Positions 54,749 through 63,957 of a stretch of DNA of 64,000 bases are shown here, one piece after another (the stretch's first letter is position 1; each line of letters starts with the position of its first letter). A program made the translations under genes and the position numbers. Source of the stretch: Streptomyces fulvorobeus (GTDB taxonomy: Bacteria; Actinomycetota; Actinomycetes; Streptomycetales; Streptomycetaceae). The DNA lies in contig NZ_BLWC01000001.1 in assembly GCF_013167895.1 (NCBI RefSeq), positions 6,138,001 through 6,202,000 on the forward strand, given 5' to 3'. The notes beneath the pieces are model-generated. The model searched no databases, was not told where the DNA came from, and saw nothing but the letters and a program-made list of their open reading frames with translations.

Positions 54749-55956
54749 ATGCAGTGACTCCTTCTGGCGCGCGGTGGGGAGCGCGTCGGGCCTACAGCGG
54801 AACTTCTGAAGTGCCGCCGGGCAGGGGGCTGTCGAGATCTCGATGTGCGGAGGCGTGCGGTAGGGGGTGTCCCTGACCCGCCCGCCCTCGATGTCTCTGT
54901 CCCAGGTAAGGACGGTGGGGCGCGGAGCTGGCGGCGGTGGGGTACGCGGCACGCGTGGGCGGGACACCGGCGGGGTCACCCTGGTGACTGGCGTCGTGAC
55001 AGGTAACGAGCTCGCCGCTCGGCGTTTTCCCGGAGGGTCTGGTACCGGATCGGCTTTTGGCCACGGTGTGAGGAACTGCGTGCGCGGGTGCGCAGGGCGG
55101 GAAGAGCTGGCGGTCGAGTGGAACGCCGACGAGGCCAGAAAGCGCGGCACGTAGCGCCACACCTCGGAACATGAGCTACTCCCCGGGCAGTTCACGTCTC
55201 TAGAGACTGCCATTGCTTGGTCAACGATCCGCCAAGAAACATAATAACCATGCAAAATTTTATGGAGAGTCGACTTGAGGGCATTGACATGAAGAGAGCC
55301 TCAAATTGCGTCTTGAGTGGCGAGAACCTGCCCTTGACCTGTCGGGAGATCGTCCTCTATCCCGGTCTCGGCCAGGAGGCTCGATGAGCCGGAGGTCTTG
55401 AAGGTGACGGAGACCTCCGGTGCGGTGGGAAATGTTCGGAAACGCACCGCACGGAAGTCCAGCCTGACCCAAGGCCCTCATGGGCCTGCCCCTCTCCGTA
55501 CTCGTCACCGTGATGCCCACCGCCTGCGCTACCGCAGCGGATCTCGCAGTGCACGGTGTCTACGCCAGGCCCGTGCCCTCCCGTCGTGCGGACCCCGCCT
55601 TGGGTCACCGAAGCTTTCCTTGGCGACGTTGCGCCCAATGTGCCTGTTTCCGAACCTGCTGGGCTTTATTGCCATGGTTGAGAAGCGTTGATGGCCCTGG
55701 GTACGGACTCTGTCGGCGTCCGAGAGGGGCGATCGGGCTGACGAGAGCTGCTCCTTGGATGGGTGACCTGGTGGAGGTGGGCCCCCGTGCCTGGGTTCGG
55801 TGAAAGGAGGGGCGCGCCGATCGGTGAGGCTGTCTTGGCAGGGCTGTATGAGATTCGGTGTCGTGCGCCTATGCGCCCCTAGTCGGGTCATAGACATGGC
55901 CTTTGCGGTGGCTTGATGCTCGTTGCCCGCGTCACACGAACTCAGTGGAGGAAATC
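54749..55956. other. 1.2-kb gene-free stretch
   Basis: No supported gene. It holds the promoter region of the carbonic anhydrase on its left, an AT-rich patch (about 55193-55265) unlike the surrounding GC-rich DNA, and a 10-bp stem (CCGGAGGTCT at 55389-55398 with AGACCTCCGG at 55411-55420). It may be decayed genes beyond recognition. Confidence 0.35.
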
Positions 55957-56511
55957 ATGTCTGTCATACCGTCGCAGCTGCGCCGGGCAGTCACAGCCAC
56001 GTCAGCGACGCTCGGTCTCGGCCTCTCCGGTGTCATCGCCATTCCCACTGCCGCCCAGGCTGCCCCCGTGGGCATCGTCTGTGCCGTCGGATCGCAGACG
56101 ACCAACTACAGCCCCCCGCTGACCAATGCCCCACGACAAACGACGGCGGCCTCTACGGAGAACTACGGCTGCACATCCCTGTTCACCGGAGTCAGCAGCG
56201 CCACGGGCACCCACACTGCGACCAGCGAGCAAAGCTGCCTGCTCACGGTAGTACCGCCCACCAACACCAGCACCCGTACCTACACCTGGAACACCGGCCA
56301 GAGCAGCACCATCACCTTCGTCTCCTCCACCGTCGTCACCGCAGCAGACGGCACGACCACCATCACCTCGCTCGGCTCGGTGACCACAGGTCTCGGTCAA
56401 GGCAGCGCGGCCGTCCGCGTAGTGGTCCAGCCCCAGCTCAGCCTGACCGCCTGCGCCACCACGGGCCTGAACACCGTCAACGGAATCGCCACCTTGAACA
56501 TTCTTCCCTGA
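55957..56511 (+). CDS. Secreted protein, paralogue of the product at 2844-3413
   Basis: A 184-residue protein with a signal peptide (MSVIPSQLRRAVTATSATLG to AQAAP near residue 32). The mature domain is very rich in Thr and Ser and has Cys at the start (GIVCAVGSQTTNY), middle (YGCTSLF, SCLLTVVPPT) and end (LTACATTGLN, then TLNILP). The overall plan matches the 2844 product. The ribosome site GGAGGAAATC precedes ATG 55957 and a terminator follows 56518-56548. No enzyme motif seen; beta-rich secreted structure likely. Confidence 0.8.
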   Translation: MSVIPSQLRRAVTATSATLGLGLSGVIAIPTAAQAAPVGIVCAVGSQTTNYSPPLTNAPRQTTAASTENYGCTSLFTGVSSATGTHTATSEQSCLLTVVPPTNTSTRTYTWNTGQSSTITFVSSTVVTAADGTTTITSLGSVTTGLGQGSAAVRVVVQPQLSLTACATTGLNTVNGIATLNILP

Positions 56512-56517
56512 CACGCC

Positions 56518-56548
56518 GCGCGGCAGGGGCGACGTGCCCCTGCCGCGC
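56518..56548 (+). terminator. Terminator of the secreted protein gene
   Basis: GCGCGGCAGGGGC pairs perfectly with GCCCCTGCCGCGC around a five-base loop, six bases after the stop codon. Confidence 0.85.
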
Positions 56549-56694
56549 TACCGATCCGTGGATTGACGTGAGGGAGCAAGGCGGCCGCGCGTCCCGCCCA
56601 CAGGACCTCCTTGAGGGCTGTGCTGGCCGGGGAGCCGTGGTTGGCCAGTTGAGCGTTCAGTCGTCCACCCGGCGTTTCGGCTCAAGCACCGCCA

Positions 56695-57540
56695 TCACGA
56701 ACCAGAAGCCCCGGTGGCTGTTCCGGCGTCGGTGTTCTGCCCAGGCCGGCCTGCCGTGATGAGGTAGTAGTCGAGGATACGTTGCTCGTAGGCGTGCAGA
56801 AAGTTCCGCGGCCAGGTCCCCGGGGCCCACCACTGGCTGAGCCAGAGGTCCCATCCCGGCCAGACATGCGGCCCGATCGACGCGACGCGCACATCTGTGA
56901 ATCCGGTCTCCGTGAACGCATCTGCGAGCACCTTCACCGGCCGCGCGATGTCCAGGCCACTGGCGTACGTATCCAGCAGCCGCGCGAGTTCCTGCGGCCG
57001 ACCGGGCGCGTCGTCGACGGTGAAGAAGCTGGCGACAGCCACCCGGCCACCCGGTCGCAACACCCTCCACGTCTCTGCTGCGAAGGCGCCGAGATCCGGG
57101 AAGTGCTGTGCGGCCTCCACGCTGATGACAGCGTCGAACTTACCGTCTTCCAGAGGCATGCTCTCCGCAGCCCCCTGGACGAACCGCAGCCGTACCGGCT
57201 GCTCCCGCAGCAGGTCGGCATGCGCGCTGCGCGCCCGTCGCAGTTGCTCCGGATGAATGTCCATGCCGGTGACCGTGGCAGAGCCGTATCTCTGCAAGGT
57301 CACCACGCATCCCATGCCGAGGCCGCAGCCCACTTCCAGAACTCTCGGCCCTCGCGGTAGCCCGGAGGAGTCCAGAACATGACGGTAGAGATACTCCTGG
57401 CTGCGGATCCGCTCCACCTCGCTGAGCGGCAGGCTCAGGTCCACGGCTTGCCAGTACCCGAAGTTGAGAAAGCCCCCGGCGAAGATCCGATTGCCGCTGA
57501 GATCAGCCGGACCGTACGTCTCCTGTACCACGGGTCGCAT
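56695..57540 (-). CDS. Class I SAM-dependent methyltransferase
   Basis: A 281-residue methyltransferase. Residues 65-180 form the Rossmann fold: VLEVGCGLGMGCVVTLQRYG (motif I), VTGMDIHPEQLRRARSAHAD, RFVQGAAESMPLEDGKFDAV (motif II) and WRVLRPGGRVAVASFF (motif III). The N-terminus (PVVQETYGPADLSGNRIFAG then GFLNFGYW) is like that of small-molecule methyltransferases of the sterol/ubiquinone type. ATG 57540 is my start, though GTG codons upstream are possible. It stands alone and the substrate is unknown. Confidence 0.85.
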   Translation of the reverse strand: MRPVVQETYGPADLSGNRIFAGGFLNFGYWQAVDLSLPLSEVERIRSQEYLYRHVLDSSGLPRGPRVLEVGCGLGMGCVVTLQRYGSATVTGMDIHPEQLRRARSAHADLLREQPVRLRFVQGAAESMPLEDGKFDAVISVEAAQHFPDLGAFAAETWRVLRPGGRVAVASFFTVDDAPGRPQELARLLDTYASGLDIARPVKVLADAFTETGFTDVRVASIGPHVWPGWDLWLSQWWAPGTWPRNFLHAYEQRILDYYLITAGRPGQNTDAGTATGASGS

Positions 57541-58461
57541 GGCGGGACCAACCCGCTGAGCACCGTCCGACACTGTGCCGCACCTCCTGAAAGCGCCTCC
57601 ACCGCGTAGTCGTACGCGGTTCCTCACGATGCTGTGCCGTCCGTGCGGGCTACTCGTCTCGACCGTGAAAGCGCCGCGCACGGCAGACGGGGACGAGCAA
57701 GGCCGAGAACCGATCGTGACTGTTTCGTCAGCCCCGTCCCACGCGGATCGCTATCCAGGGCCATCAGCTGGGTGCGCCCGCGTTCTATCCCGCAGCCACA
57801 TGCCACCGGCTGATCGCCGACCACCACAGGCCCGGCCCTCAGCACGGCCCCAGAATCACCGGGGAACGCCGACACCGATGCCAACTCCTCGAACGCCACC
57901 GGCATGGCAGCATCCGCGCCCCTGCTGAACCGCCTGCCCCGACGGATCGAGGAACACCGCCCCGTACCCGCTCGAACGATCCCCGGCCACTCGCCCGGGC
58001 CTGGCCCCTCCTCTGCTGATCACCTGCGTCAGCCCACCTGCTTCTGCCGAGGGGCGCCGCTGTTTTCAGGATTTCTGGCACAAACGAGTGCTGTATCAGC
58101 TAACAACCGACGCACCCGTGTCACCCCATCGTCCTCAGTCGCCGTCTTCCTGCTCGCCCACCGTCAGCATCCCTCCGAGTGTCTCGGAGGGGTTGTCCCC
58201 GCCGCTATGCATGCCAGGGGAGCAGGGTCGGCTCGTGCGATGTGCTCCAGAACCGGCCGGGCTCGTGCGCCGCACCGGCCCGGTACAGCGGGCCCCCGTC
58301 GGCTGCCAGGAGCTCCCCGAAGCGTCGTGTCACCCCTTCGGCGGACGCCCGAGCCACGCGGCGCCTTCCGGCCGTTTACCGCCAAGGACGCGACGTCCCG
58401 CCGTCCACACCTCCATGATGGCTCTCGCACCGGCCAGCCCGCCCCACCGAGAGGACACCCC
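57541..58461. other. 0.9-kb gene-free stretch
   Basis: No supported gene on either strand. The left end must hold the methyltransferase promoter. Confidence 0.35.
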
Positions 58462-58664
58462 GTGCGCCGCATCACCTTGCTCCTCGCCACCATCAGCTTC
58501 ACCGCAGCAGCTTCGCTTGGCCTCGCGGGCACAGCCTCCGCAGCGCCCAGCCCCGTGACCCCGATCCGCTGCCTCCTCGGGGCGGAAACATCCTCATCAC
58601 CGCCGGGGTCGTGCCCGTCTGCAAGGGCGGCACGTACGACGGCGCTCCCTTGATCCTCACCTGA
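58462..58664 (+). pseudogene. Small secreted protein, frameshifted
   Basis: GTG 58462, 8 bases after AGAGGA, encodes a signal peptide (MRRITLLLATISFTAAASLG, cleavage near ASAAPS) and a short mature chain. At about 58579-58582 one G seems missing (CGGGGCGG). The second frame gives NILITAGVVPVCKGGTYDGA, then PLILT and a stop at 58662-58664. Joined, it is about 67 residues with two Cys, a type of small extracellular peptide common in Streptomyces. It could be intact if the indel is an error. Confidence 0.55.
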
Positions 58665-58969
58665 GCCCGCCGACAGCCGGCGCGTCCGGTGCCCATTGAA
58701 CGGTCGTGTGACGTGCGGGTTTACCCGGCGGGGATCGGTGCGGAGGCAACGTTGGGCGCCCACCCGCCTGGCGTCCTCCCGGCCCGTCCGGGACGGGGAC
58801 ACCGGCTTATTCGTGGTGTCCGTCAGTCAGTTGCGGTCGATGATCTGTACGCAGGCCATGCGGGAACTGCCCTTGTAGCGCGCGCGTGATTTGCCGTCGT
58901 CCATCAGCCGCCCCGGGGATGACCGAGGCGACGACCTGGCCGTTACGGCGGCGAGCGGTGGTTGTGTAG

Positions 58970-59493
58970 GTCAGGCCACCCGGCCCAGGGATGTGCACTG
59001 TGGCGCGCGTGCGGTTCCGGGGTGGGTTGGTCCAGCAGGTCTACGCCGTGGCCGGGTTGGCGCTGCCCGTTTCCCCGGTGGGGGAGATGCAGCGTCGGAC
59101 CGCCTCCGGAGCAGCGGAAGGCCGGGCTCTGGTGCCTTCTTTTCGGGCCCCCGCCGCGTTCGGTGGGCGCCGGCTATCGTGGAGTCCACCGAGACGAGTC
59201 AGTCGACGTCGCCTGCCGCATCGGCTGTCGCCTGGACGGCCTGGAGCATCGGGTCGAACGTTCCGTCCACCGCCCGTCTGCGGAAACGGGTACGGAGCGT
59301 GGCCCTCGGGCCGTATCGCTCGCAGCACGTGCCGCCATGCGCCCCCGATGCGGAACTTCCACACGATCCCGTCCAGGACTCTGCGGTCGTCCAGCCGCTT
59401 CCGCCGCCGCAACGACGCAGGCAGCAACGGCCGGACGAACTGCCACTCGGCGTAGGACAGCTCATGGCGACGTAACACGACACCGTGATCCAC
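58970..59493 (-). mobile_element. IS5-family transposase remnant
   Basis: Three frames in order: RRHELSYAEWQFVRPLLPAS with RVLDGIVWKFRIGGAWRHV, then RTRFRRRAVDGTFDPMLQAV, then VDSTIAGAHRTRRGP. They follow the N-terminal half of IS5 transposases (DUF4096 region and first DDE Asp). There are at least two frameshifts and the second half is missing. Confidence 0.75.
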
Positions 59494-59586
59494 CGGCGAT
59501 GATCATGTGAAGACACCGGCTAGGACAATCAGGCGAACGATGCGGGTCCTCACTCCCGGATCAGCGCCATCGTCAAAGCGCCGACG

Positions 59587-59733
59587 TCAGCGGCGTCCCC
59601 GCAGTCGACCGAACAGGCGGCGAGCCTGGTCGCGCTTGCGCGGGTCGGCTGCGGCACGTCGGGCCGACGTGAGCGCCCGCTGCCCCTGAGGGCTGCGGGT
59701 GAACTGCGTGAGGCGGGCAATCAGGCCGGACAT
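59587..59733 (-). CDS. 48-residue basic protein, conserved in Streptomyces
   Basis: ATG 59733, preceded by GAGGAACC, opens a 48-codon frame: MSGLIARLTQFTRSPQGQRA, LTSARRAAADPRKRDQARRL, FGRLRGRR, then TGA. It is strongly basic (about a quarter Arg/Lys) and probably one amphipathic helix. To my memory similar MSGL...RSPQGRR...DPRxRxQA proteins are common in the genus; the function is unknown. The ribosome site and ending are convincing. Confidence 0.65.
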   Translation of the reverse strand: MSGLIARLTQFTRSPQGQRALTSARRAAADPRKRDQARRLFGRLRGRR

Positions 59734-60149
59734 GGTTCCTCCTTGAGACGGTATGCCCTCCGCCTACCCCACAGAGGCAGGGGAATGCCCAGGCATCGCT
59801 TCGCGCCGGTCTGGCGCGGTACCGCCACCATAACTGCGGATGCAACGTGCACCCATGAGGGCACGCCAAGCCACCTCGCTCACCTCGCACTTCTCGCGCG
59901 GTAGCGCACGCCTCCCTCTCCGAGAGACAGCCGTGTCTCAGCCGACCTCAATTCCGCCGCCGACCCCTTACCCCGACGTGATGTCCGTGTTGAGTATTCT
60001 CGCGAGACGTTGGCGGAGTGGCTCTCTTCGGAAGGTCGAAACCAAGGAGTTCAGCGAGCCTTCGGGGACTGCCCATGCTCCAGAGCCTCCAGTGCTGCCG
60101 CCGTGCCGTCGAGTGTGTGCCCTTTCCCAGCAGTGTGACGTCTACCTGA
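59734..60149. other. Gene-free stretch
   Basis: About 415 bases without a supported gene, upstream of the 48-residue gene. Confidence 0.3.
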
Positions 60150-60300
60150 AGTCGGTCGAGATGATCATGCGGATACCGCCCAACACGCCCTTCGCACAGT
60201 GATGGCGGAACGAGGTCCTCGTTCGCGGTAGAAGCGGAGAGTAGGGACACTGATGCCGGCTTCCGCGGCGGCTTCTGAGGCGCGGTATTCGCATGGGCGC
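60150..60300 (-). pseudogene. Possible MerR-family regulator remnant
   Basis: The minus frame reads EYRASEAAAEAGISVPTLRF, then YRERGP, which resembles the MerR winged helix-turn-helix start (xxAAxxAGVSVxTLRFYEREGL). The following frame is shifted and lacks the family's wing and coiled coil. It is short and weak evidence. Confidence 0.35.
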
Positions 60301-60755
60301 TCGTCCGCGAGGTGGTCGGCGGGCTCACCATCACTCTTGTGTCCTGCTTCCAGTGGGCGCGGGCCGCGCATGCGGCGAGGTTCAAGATCTGTGCGTAGAG
60401 GCTGACGCCGGTACGGTCCGCCCCGGACGATCGACCGCAACATCCCGAGCCGGAGCGCACAGCGAGTAGGAAGCGACGGGCTTCTCCCTCGCGCGTGAGT
60501 GCGGTCCGCTTCCCAGCGGCCTCGGTGCGACTGTCACTGTCGGAGCTGCGCGGGCCTCGCGCCGGGCGACTCGCGCCCGCGCCGATCGACAGGTTCGACG
60601 GTCCGGTGCCGCCGGATCGTCTCGTGCCGCGCGGGGGCCTGCCGTCCGCGGCGTTCGCGGTTGACGCGGCTCGGGCTGCCCGTCGCCCACGGCGGTGTCT
60701 CGGCGCCCGAGCCGGTTCACGCCGCAGGCTGGGGCCTGCGGGCATGGACGCGCGC
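60301..60755. other. Gene-free stretch
   Basis: About 450 bases with no supported gene, downstream of the RTX-like gene that reads leftwards. Confidence 0.3.
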
Positions 60756-61526
60756 TTACGGGAGGACGATGTCGCGGCCGGGTCCGCCTTCGAGGGCGTC
60801 CTTTCCGGTGCCTCCGTAGACGAGGTCGTCGCCGCCTTCGCCGTCCAGTGTGTCGTTGCCGGGGCCGCCGAGGATGATGTCGCGGCCGTCCCCGCCCATG
60901 GCGTGGTCGTCGCCGAGGCCGGCGTGCACGGTGTCGTCACCGCCGTAGCCCTCGATCATGTCGTTCCCCCGGCCGCCCCACATCTGCTGGTTGCTGTTGT
61001 CACCCATCAGGTGGTCCATGCCGTCGCCGCCGAGCAGCGCGGCGGGTCCCATGATCATGTCGTTCCCCGCGTCGCCCAGCACCGTGCGTGCGGTGTGGGC
61101 GTGCAGTTCGTCGTCGCCGGGGCCGCCGCTGACGGTGCCGATCCCGGGAGTGAAGGCGGCGGCCGTGTCGTTGCCGTCGCCGAGGAAGACGTCGATCCTG
61201 TCGCGCCGGGGGCTGTCGACGGGCAGTTCGCAGACGACGGAGGTGGTGTCCTCAGCTCTGGAGTACGCACAGTGATCGCCCGGTTCGAGCGGGACCACGT
61301 CGCTGAAGCCGATCCGTCGGATCCCGTCGCTGGTGTACATGGAGAATATGTTGAGGTCGTTGGCCTGCCCTGCGGCGGCGGTGAAGACGATCGACTGAGT
61401 CGCCCAGTCGGCTCCGACACGGGCCTTCGCCTCGTTGGCAGTCGCGTCGGATGCCGGGCCGACGGCGAGGCCGGCGCTGAACAGGGTCACGGCGACCGCG
61501 CTGACGGCGGCTCGGTTTCGCTTCAT
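60756..61526 (-). CDS. Secreted calcium-binding RTX-like repeat protein
   Basis: A 256-residue secreted protein. The signal peptide is MKRNRAAVSAVAVTLFSAGL to about residue 30. Residues 110-256 contain about ten RTX-type nonapeptides (GGxGxDxLxG pattern: LGDGNDTAA, SGGPGDDELH, GGRGNDMIEG, LGGPGNDTLDG, EGGDDLVYGG, EGGPGRDIVLP), which form a calcium-bound beta-roll. The N-terminal part (residues 35-110) is a beta-rich domain I do not recognise. Unlike Gram-negative RTX toxins it has a Sec signal rather than a C-terminal type I signal. It is divergent from the LPMO gene and shares its 380-bp upstream region. Confidence 0.85.
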   Translation of the reverse strand: MKRNRAAVSAVAVTLFSAGLAVGPASDATANEAKARVGADWATQSIVFTAAAGQANDLNIFSMYTSDGIRRIGFSDVVPLEPGDHCAYSRAEDTTSVVCELPVDSPRRDRIDVFLGDGNDTAAAFTPGIGTVSGGPGDDELHAHTARTVLGDAGNDMIMGPAALLGGDGMDHLMGDNSNQQMWGGRGNDMIEGYGGDDTVHAGLGDDHAMGGDGRDIILGGPGNDTLDGEGGDDLVYGGTGKDALEGGPGRDIVLP

Positions 61527-61833
61527 GAGACCTCATCTCGGTGGACTGACGGTGGACCGACCTGCTTGGCCTGTACTGCCGGGGGCAGGGCGGACCCGGT
61601 CGTGAAGACTGTCTCCTTCGGTGGTCCGGATCTGCAAGACCGCAAATTGACGTGGCGTCATGGTGAGCCGGAGTTCCTCCGGATGTGATGGTTGGGCTTC
61701 CTCGGTCAGGCCGGTTCCCGGTGTCGCCGTGGCAGGGTCCGCCAGCTCGATCCTGGTGCAGCGAATCCGACTCCCGGCTCACGGCAGATTCCCTGCTCGC
61801 GGCCGACCTCCGTAATGAACTCCGTTTGCTTCA
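61527..61833. other. Divergent intergenic region
   Basis: About 300 bases between the leftward RTX-like gene and the promoter of the LPMO gene; no gene seen. Confidence 0.4.
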
Positions 61834-61861
61834 TTGACATCTCACTCAGAAGTCCTACCGT
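61834..61861 (+). promoter_or_regulatory. Promoter of the LPMO gene
   Basis: TTGACA at 61834-61839 and TACCGT at 61856-61861 are spaced by 16 bases. The palindromic box begins one base after the -10. Confidence 0.65.
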
Positions 61862-61875
61862 TGGGAGCGCTCCCA
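61862..61875. promoter_or_regulatory. Canonical CebR-type operator
   Basis: TGGGAGCGCTCCCA, a perfect 14-bp palindrome identical to the CebR consensus of Streptomyces, immediately downstream of the -10. The gene should be repressed until cello-oligosaccharides release the repressor. Confidence 0.85.
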
Positions 61876-61908
61876 TAACAGCCCCGCAACTGGAAGGAGT
61901 TCCCCCCA

Positions 61909-62583
61909 ATGCGCAAACAGAGTCCCTTAACCGGGCGTTCGCGGTCGGCCTTCCGCCGGCCTCTCCAGGCGCTCGTCATGCTGTTCGCCGTGGTTGTCGG
62001 CGCACTGACCTGGTCGGCCCCCGCTCAGGCTCACGGCACCATCGTCGGCCCCGCCACCCGCGCGTACCAGTGCTGGAAGACGTGGGGCAGCAACCACACC
62101 AACCCGGCCATGCAGACCACGGACCCCATGTGTTGGCAGGCGTTCCAGGCCAATCCTGACACCATGTGGAACTGGATGAGCGCGCTCCGCGAAAGCCTCG
62201 GGGGCCAGTTCCAGGCGCGGACCCCCGACGGGACGCTCTGCAGCAACAACCTCTCCAGGAACGCCAGCCTGAACAAGCCCGGGCTGTGGAAGACCACCAA
62301 CGTCGGCAACAACTTCTCGGTGCACCTGTACGACCAGGCGTCCCACGGTGCCGACTACTTCAAGGTCTACGTGAGCAAGCAGGGCTTCAACCCCAAGACC
62401 CAGAACCTGGGCTGGGGCAACCTCGACTTCATCACGCAGACCGGCCGCTTCGCCCCGGCGCAGGACATCACGTTCCCCGTCCAGACCTCCGGTTACACCG
62501 GACACCACGTCGTGTTCGTGATCTGGCAGGCTTCGCACCTCGACCAGACCTACATGTGGTGCAGCGACGTGAACTTCGGCTGA
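61909..62583 (+). CDS. AA10 lytic polysaccharide monooxygenase
   Basis: A 224-residue secreted copper enzyme of family AA10, which oxidatively cuts crystalline cellulose or chitin. The signal peptide ends AQA, exposing His42 as the N-terminal copper ligand (HGTIVGPATRAYQCW). The second histidine-brace ligand is His146 in YDQASHGADYFKVY. The end HVVFVIWQASHLDQTYMWCS, then DVNFG, is typical. There is no carbohydrate-binding module. ATG 61909 follows GGAAGGAG. The CebR box makes a cellulose-related role more likely than chitin. A terminator follows. Confidence 0.95.
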   Translation: MRKQSPLTGRSRSAFRRPLQALVMLFAVVVGALTWSAPAQAHGTIVGPATRAYQCWKTWGSNHTNPAMQTTDPMCWQAFQANPDTMWNWMSALRESLGGQFQARTPDGTLCSNNLSRNASLNKPGLWKTTNVGNNFSVHLYDQASHGADYFKVYVSKQGFNPKTQNLGWGNLDFITQTGRFAPAQDITFPVQTSGYTGHHVVFVIWQASHLDQTYMWCSDVNFG

Positions 62584-62651
62584 CCCGGAGAGCGCCGGAC
62601 ACGGCACCGACCTCGACAGGGCGCCGGTAACCCGCCGCCCGGCGCCGACCG

Positions 62652-62701
62652 AGCTCCGTCGGGGCAGGGGACCCCTGTGGTCACCCGGCCCCGACGGAGC
62701 T
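62652..62701 (+). terminator. Terminator of the LPMO gene
   Basis: AGCTCCGTCGGGGC pairs perfectly with GCCCCGACGGAGCT; the loop itself holds a smaller AGGGG/CCCCT stem. Confidence 0.8.
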
Positions 62702-62762
62702 TCCCGCGCTTCTGGGCCGGTATCGAGAGTGGGTCCTGAGCGATGATTGATCATGGTTCATG

Positions 62763-63011
62763 GGGCGTGGTGGTCTCACGGACGAGGAGTGGGCGGTGCT
62801 GGAGCCGTTGTCGCCGAAGGGGCGAAGGCGGGTCGGCCGCCCCTCTGTCCTCGGCGGCGACTGATCGACGGCATACGGTTCCGGGTCCGGACTGGTGCTT
62901 TGTGGTGGGGCGTTCCTGTTGAGTACGGGCTGTGGGACCGGGACTGCGACCCGTTCCGTCGGTGACAGTGGGACGGTATCCGGTAGCGAGTCCTCACTCG
63001 CCTGCAGTCGT
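62763..63011 (+). mobile_element. IS5-family transposase remnant (N-terminal)
   Basis: The frames read GLTDEEWAVLEPLSPKG, then AKAGRPPLCPRRRLIDGIRF and RVRTGALWWGVPVEYGLW, matching the N-terminal DUF4096 domain of IS5 transposases. It breaks up after DPFRR and no DDE core follows. Dead fragment. Confidence 0.75.
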
Positions 63012-63176
63012 GAGGGCTCTGCTCACGCGGGTCTCCTCTGAGGGCAGCCCCCACACAATCTTCGGCAGGGTGTGTTGCGCTCCCGCGGTGAGCACCGAGA
63101 GGCCGTGGGACGACCAGCCTCGCACGCCGTGTCCGCGCTCGCGTGCATTCGGGGGTGATGTGTTCAGGCGTATACG

Positions 63177-63833
63177 TCAGAACGCGGTCCGCTGGTCGTC
63201 GCTGTCGCGGCGCAGTCGGTCGGTGTGGCGGGTGACCGTGTCGACGCGGTTGGCCAGGCCGGGGTGGTCGGTCGTCAGGTGCTTGTGGGCGTCGGTCAGC
63301 GGGGCGATGAGGTTGGCCGCGTCGTTGTCGGCGAGGGCGGCGGCGAGCCGGGTGGTCGAGTTGTCGGGGAGATCGCTCAGAGCGGTGATCTGGCCGGCGA
63401 GCTGGCGCAGGTCGGCCGCGTTGTCCCGCGCCCATGTGGTGATGGTGCGGTCAGCGGCGCGGTGGTTGCGGGTGGCTTGTACGCGTTGTTCGCCGGTGGC
63501 GCCGGGAACTCCGGGGCGTACGCGCAGGTAACGGCGTTCGGCCGCCTGCCGGCTCGCCACACCGAGGGGATGGGCGAGGTCGGCCCAGCTGGTGCCGGCC
63601 GCGCGGGCGGCTTCGATCAACCCCGGCTCCCATCCGGCCAGCTGGTCGCGCACTTCGCGCAGGAGAAGCAGAGCAGCCAGAACCTGCTCGGATTCCACTT
63701 GCCCGTTCTCCGTGTCCGGTTTGTGTGCCGCCGTCCGAGCGGTCCGAACGGCCTCATCGATAGTGGCCAGCGCTTTCACGGCCGCAGCGAAGGGGATGGG
63801 CTCGCCGGGCGAGGGCGAGGGCGAGGGGCTCAT
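63177..63833 (-). CDS. rheA: RheA-like HSP18 transcriptional repressor
   Basis: A 218-residue protein. The middle holds a helix-turn-helix (AAGTSWADLAHPLGVASRQA, then AERRYLRVRPG) between two helical parts. Annotated Streptomyces relatives are called HSP18 transcriptional regulators. RheA of S. albus is encoded divergently from hsp18 and is a thermosensor that releases DNA at high temperature. Here the gene is also divergent from hsp18 and the operator between them is the published RheA site. AAGGAG precedes ATG 63833. The N-terminus is Ser-Pro-rich (SPSPSPSPG), possibly a linker. Confidence 0.8.
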   Translation of the reverse strand: MSPSPSPSPGEPIPFAAAVKALATIDEAVRTARTAAHKPDTENGQVESEQVLAALLLLREVRDQLAGWEPGLIEAARAAGTSWADLAHPLGVASRQAAERRYLRVRPGVPGATGEQRVQATRNHRAADRTITTWARDNAADLRQLAGQITALSDLPDNSTTRLAAALADNDAANLIAPLTDAHKHLTTDHPGLANRVDTVTRHTDRLRRDSDDQRTAF

Positions 63834-63846
63834 GGAGACTCCTTAA

Positions 63847-63893
63847 GATGTCGCCCTTCGGACGACATCGAGCTTGTCATCGTTTGGATGACA
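63847..63893. promoter_or_regulatory. RheA operator and second inverted repeat in the rheA-hsp18 spacer
   Basis: TGTCATC-GTTTG-GATGACA at 63875-63893 is exactly the RheA operator pattern (TGTCATC, five bases, GATGACA). A second repeat, GATGTCG (63847-63853) with CGACATC (63863-63869), lies closer to the regulator gene and may control that gene. Confidence 0.9.
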
Positions 63894-63957
63894 TCCAACA
63901 ACGGTCTCAGACGAAGCGCATTGGCAGTTTCTGCCTGACCAGTGGAGGTGTTTCGCA

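Noticed and set aside
54749..55255. N-terminal extension of the carbonic anhydrase frame
   Set aside because: Pro/Arg-rich low-complexity sequence; family proteins start at MQPLID, with AAGGAG before it.
58807..58998. 63-codon minus-strand frame
   Set aside because: Overlaps the end of the IS5 remnant region and shows no family features.
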